A stretch of DNA of 64,000 nucleotides from NCBI GenBank assembly GCA_002842395.1, contig PHCV01000004.1, positions 132,374-196,373 on the forward strand, given 5' to 3'. Both the position numbers and the translations under genes were made by a program. Within the stretch, counting starts at the first letter, position 1. Each line of letters starts with the position of its first letter. The DNA comes from Betaproteobacteria bacterium HGW-Betaproteobacteria-11 (lineage in GTDB: Bacteria > Pseudomonadota > Gammaproteobacteria > Burkholderiales > Rhodocyclaceae). Of this stretch, positions 61,701 through 64,000 are shown piece by piece. The notes beneath the pieces are model-generated. The model was not told the origin of the DNA, did not search any database, and was given only the letters and a program-made list of their open reading frames with translations.

Positions 61701-62790
61701 GACGACGCGCAAACTCCTTCATGAAATCCACCAGGGCGACCACGCCTTCGATGGGCATGGCATTGTAGAGCGAGGCGCGCATGCCGCCTACCGATTTGTG
61801 CCCCTTGAGCTGCACCAGGCCGGCCGCGCGGGTTTCGGCGAGGAAAAGTTCATTGAGCAACTCGTTCTTGAGGAAAAAAGGCACGTTCATCCGCGAGCGA
61901 TATTCCGGTTCCACGCAATTCCCGTAAAAGCCGCTGCCATCGAGGTAGGCGTAAAGCAGGCGCGCCTTGGCGATATTGATGCTTTCGATCGCGGCAACGC
62001 CGCCCTGCCGCTTGAGCCACTGGAAGACCAGCCCGGCGATATAGATGGCATAGGTCGGCGGCGTGTTGTACATCGAGCGATTGGCAGCCACTGTCTTGTA
62101 TTCGAAGGCCGACGGACACAGCGGCGAGGCACGATCGAGCAGATCGTCGCGAACGACGACCAGGGTCAGCCCGGCCGACCCGATGTTCTTCTGCGCGCCA
62201 CCGAAAACCAGTCCATAGCGCCGCCAGTCGAGCCGCCGCGACAAAATATGAGACGAGACATCGGCCACCAGCGGCACCCCGGGGCGCCCGAGCGCGTCCA
62301 GGTCGGGAATCTCGGCATATTCGACGCCGTCGATGGTCTCGTTGCTGCAGATGAACAGATAGGCCGGGTCGGCCGACAACTGAAAAGTCGGCGCTGGCGG
62401 CACGCCGCGAAACGGCCCGGCGAGTGCTCCGGCGGCGAGATGGGGCGTGCAATAGCGCTGCGCTTCCCGGTACGACTTGGCCGACCAGCTCCCATTCACC
62501 ACGTAGTCGGCGGTTGTTTTCCCACCCAGCAGATTCAGCGGAACGAGGGCGTTTTGCGCAATCGCTCCGCCCTGCATGAAGAGTACCTTGAAGTGTTCCG
62601 GTATTGCCAGCAGCTCGCGCAAATCGGCTTCGGCCTGCTCGATGATCGAAGTGAATTCCTTGCCGCGGTGGCTCATTTCCATCACCGACATGCCACTGCC
62701 ATGCCAGTCGAGCATCTCTGCGGCGGCTTCCCGTAGCACCTCCTCGGGCAAAACGGCCGGACCGGCGCTGAAATTCCAGACCCGGCTCAT
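61693..62790 (-). CDS. serC: phosphoserine aminotransferase
   Basis: PLP enzyme for serine (and pyridoxine) synthesis. It has 365 residues: [14 protein letters not shown] at the start, [20 protein letters not shown], and the PLP lysine in [11 protein letters not shown] (about 207-217). The C-terminus [18 protein letters not shown] is typical. Residues 128-136 (VPPAPTFQL) are encoded by repeat A copy 21 and align without gaps to E. coli SerC as recalled. It overlaps gyrA (ATGA) and pheA. Confidence 0.96.
   Translation of the reverse strand: MSRVWNFSAGPAVLPEEVLREAAAEMLDWHGSGMSVMEMSHRGKEFTSIIEQAEADLRELLAIPEHFKVLFMQGGAIAQNALVPLNLLGGKTTADYVVNGSWSAKSYREAQRYCTPHLAAGALAGPFRGVPPAPTFQLSADPAYLFICSNETIDGVEYAEIPDLDALGRPGVPLVADVSSHILSRRLDWRRYGLVFGGAQKNIGSAGLTLVVVRDDLLDRASPLCPSAFEYKTVAANRSMYNTPPTYAIYIAGLVFQWLKRQGGVAAIESINIAKARLLYAYLDGSGFYGNCVEPEYRSRMNVPFFLKNELLNELFLAETRAAGLVQLKGHKSVGGMRASLYNAMPIEGVVALVDFMKEFARRHG
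62383..62407 (-). repeat. repeat A copy 21 (inside serC)
   Basis: The plus strand reads AAAAGTCGGCGCTGGCG then GCACGCCG, fully within consensus. Encodes GVPPAPTF. Confidence 0.88.
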
Positions 62791-64000
62791 TCCGCGGCGG
62801 GCTCCGTCGCATCCGCTACACCCGTATCCTCCTCGCCTTGATCATCGATGTCTTCGCTTCCGACCACTTTTTCCAAGCCAGCCAGGAAGGTGCCTTCATC
62901 AAGATTGATCAAGGTCACTCCCTGGGTCGAACGGCCCATCAGGCGAATGTCGGCGACCCGGGTGCGAATCAGCACGCCACCGGTGGAAATCAGCATGATT
63001 TCCTCCTTCGTCTCGCCCTGGCCGACCAGCACGGCGCCCACCACACGGCCATTGCGCTCGGAGGTCTGGATCGCGATCATGCCCTTGGTGCCGCGCCCAT
63101 GACGGGTGTATTCGCTGATCGGCGTGCGTTTGCCAAAGCCGTTTTCGGTGGCGGTGAGCACGGCCCAGTCCTCGCTGTTGGCCACCAGCATGGAAATCAC
63201 CTGCTGTCCGTCTTCCAGCATCATGCCGCGCACGCCGCGCGCCTCGCGGCCCATCGGCCGCACGTCATCCTCGGCAAAACGCACCGCCTTGCCGGCATCC
63301 GAGAACAGCATCACGTCGCACTGGCCACTGGTGATCGCCACCCCGATCAGATGATCGCCCTCGTCGAGACCGACGGCGATGATGCCGGCCTTGCGCGGAT
63401 TGGCGAAATTGGTCAGTGAGGTCTTTTTCACGGTGCCGAAGGCCGTCGCCATAAAAACGTAATGTGCCTCGTCGAATTCCTTGACCGGCAGGATGGCAGT
63501 AATTTTCTCATCCCCCTCCAATGGGAAAAAATTGACGATCGGCTTGCCGCGCGAGGTGCGCGTACCTTCCGGCGCCTCATAGACCTTGAGCCAATACACT
63601 CGCCCGCGACTGGAAAAACACAGGATGAAGTCGTGCGTGTTGGCGACGAACAGACGATCGACAAAATCGTCGTCCTTGACCGCCGCCGCCTGCTTGCCGC
63701 GTCCGCCACGGCGCTGGGCACGATAATCGGCCAGCGGCTGGCGCTTGAGGTAACCGGTGTGCGAAAGCGTGACGACCATGTCTTCGCGGGCGATCAGGTC
63801 TTCCATGCTGATGTCGGAGGTATTGAGCACGATCTCGGAGCGGCGAGCGTCGCCGTATTGCGTCCTGATCGCCTGCAATTCGTCGCCGATAATCGCCGTG
63901 ATCCGTTCGGGGCGGGCAAGGATATCCAGCAGATCGAGAATCTGCGCCATCACCTCGCGATATTCGCCGACGATCTTGTCCTGCTCCAACCCGGTCAGGC
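62787..64000 (-). CDS. gyrA: DNA gyrase subunit A, C-terminal part (truncated by window edge)
   Basis: The visible part is about 404 residues. It starts in the coiled-coil/DNA gate region ([23 protein letters not shown]) and contains the C-terminal six-bladed beta-pinwheel. The GyrA box QRRGGRGK identifies gyrase rather than ParC. The acidic tail ([19 protein letters not shown]) is typical. The catalytic tyrosine and N-terminus lie beyond 64000. Its stop overlaps the serC start. Confidence 0.96.
   Translation of the reverse strand, partial: LTGLEQDKIVGEYREVMAQILDLLDILARPERITAIIGDELQAIRTQYGDARRSEIVLNTSDISMEDLIAREDMVVTLSHTGYLKRQPLADYRAQRRGGRGKQAAAVKDDDFVDRLFVANTHDFILCFSSRGRVYWLKVYEAPEGTRTSRGKPIVNFFPLEGDEKITAILPVKEFDEAHYVFMATAFGTVKKTSLTNFANPRKAGIIAVGLDEGDHLIGVAITSGQCDVMLFSDAGKAVRFAEDDVRPMGREARGVRGMMLEDGQQVISMLVANSEDWAVLTATENGFGKRTPISEYTRHGRGTKGMIAIQTSERNGRVVGAVLVGQGETKEEIMLISTGGVLIRTRVADIRLMGRSTQGVTLINLDEGTFLAGLEKVVGSEDIDDQGEEDTGVADATEPAAE

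Overview
The window is a dense, GC-rich chromosomal segment of a betaproteobacterium. Gene content and order suggest a Rhodocyclales/Nitrosomonadales-type lineage. The basis is the run gyrA-serC-pheA-hisC-tyrA-aroA/cmk-rpsA-ihfB-lapA-lapB-ugd-hldE-hldD-cysM and the TCA block gntR-sdhCDABE-gltA-odhA-odhB-lpdA facing mdh-citE-like-acnB. The lineage call is inference from synteny and protein sequence. No rRNA, tRNA, CRISPR array, transposase or prophage gene was seen.

Layout. 1-3770: a repeat-rich edge, a gamma-class carbonic anhydrase, the DEAD-box helicase deaD and an RlmI-like methyltransferase. 3771-7955: an accessory patch with a small mercury operon (merR facing merC-merA), a cation/proton antiporter, a frameshifted LapA-domain pseudogene and a 170-bp MITE-like element. 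7953-20222: housekeeping genes (ettA, trhP, tadA, an L,D-transpeptidase/GNAT fusion, an NRDE protein, ygfZ, mltG-tmk-holB-tatD-ankyrin protein, slyD, zapE). 20279-36719: TCA-cycle genes; gntR and the sdh-to-lpdA block run leftward, and mdh, the citE-like gene and acnB run rightward from a shared promoter region. 36766-42752: copB, copA, a PabB-PabC fusion, a methyltransferase and a NYN-domain protein, mostly with overlapping ends. 43154-48645: an AEC-family permease, a second copy of the MITE-like element, a cytochrome c remnant, a periplasmic-type DNA ligase, recQ and a nitronate-monooxygenase-like enzyme. 48660-64000: a long leftward chain for cysteine, heptose/LPS, aromatic amino acid and serine synthesis, ending in the 3' part of gyrA.

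The most unusual signal is a short interspersed repeat of about 25 bp (repeat A; core GCCAGCGCCGACTTTT). I count 19 good copies and 3 weak ones on both strands. Some lie between genes; one forms a textbook intrinsic terminator after acnB, and two flank the mer cassette in the same orientation. Most lie inside conserved genes (odhB twice, serC, hldD, acnB, recQ, lapB, ygfZ, a GntR regulator and others), read in frame as PPAPTF, KVGAGATA, RLASADF or NSALATRR. In serC and acnB the copy replaces sequence without changing protein length, by comparison with the E. coli proteins as I recall them. Two further repeat families are present: a hairpin repeat B (2 copies, arms differing by compensating changes) and the MITE-like element (2 copies plus a related edge repeat, a piece of which appears to be inserted in frame in aroA).
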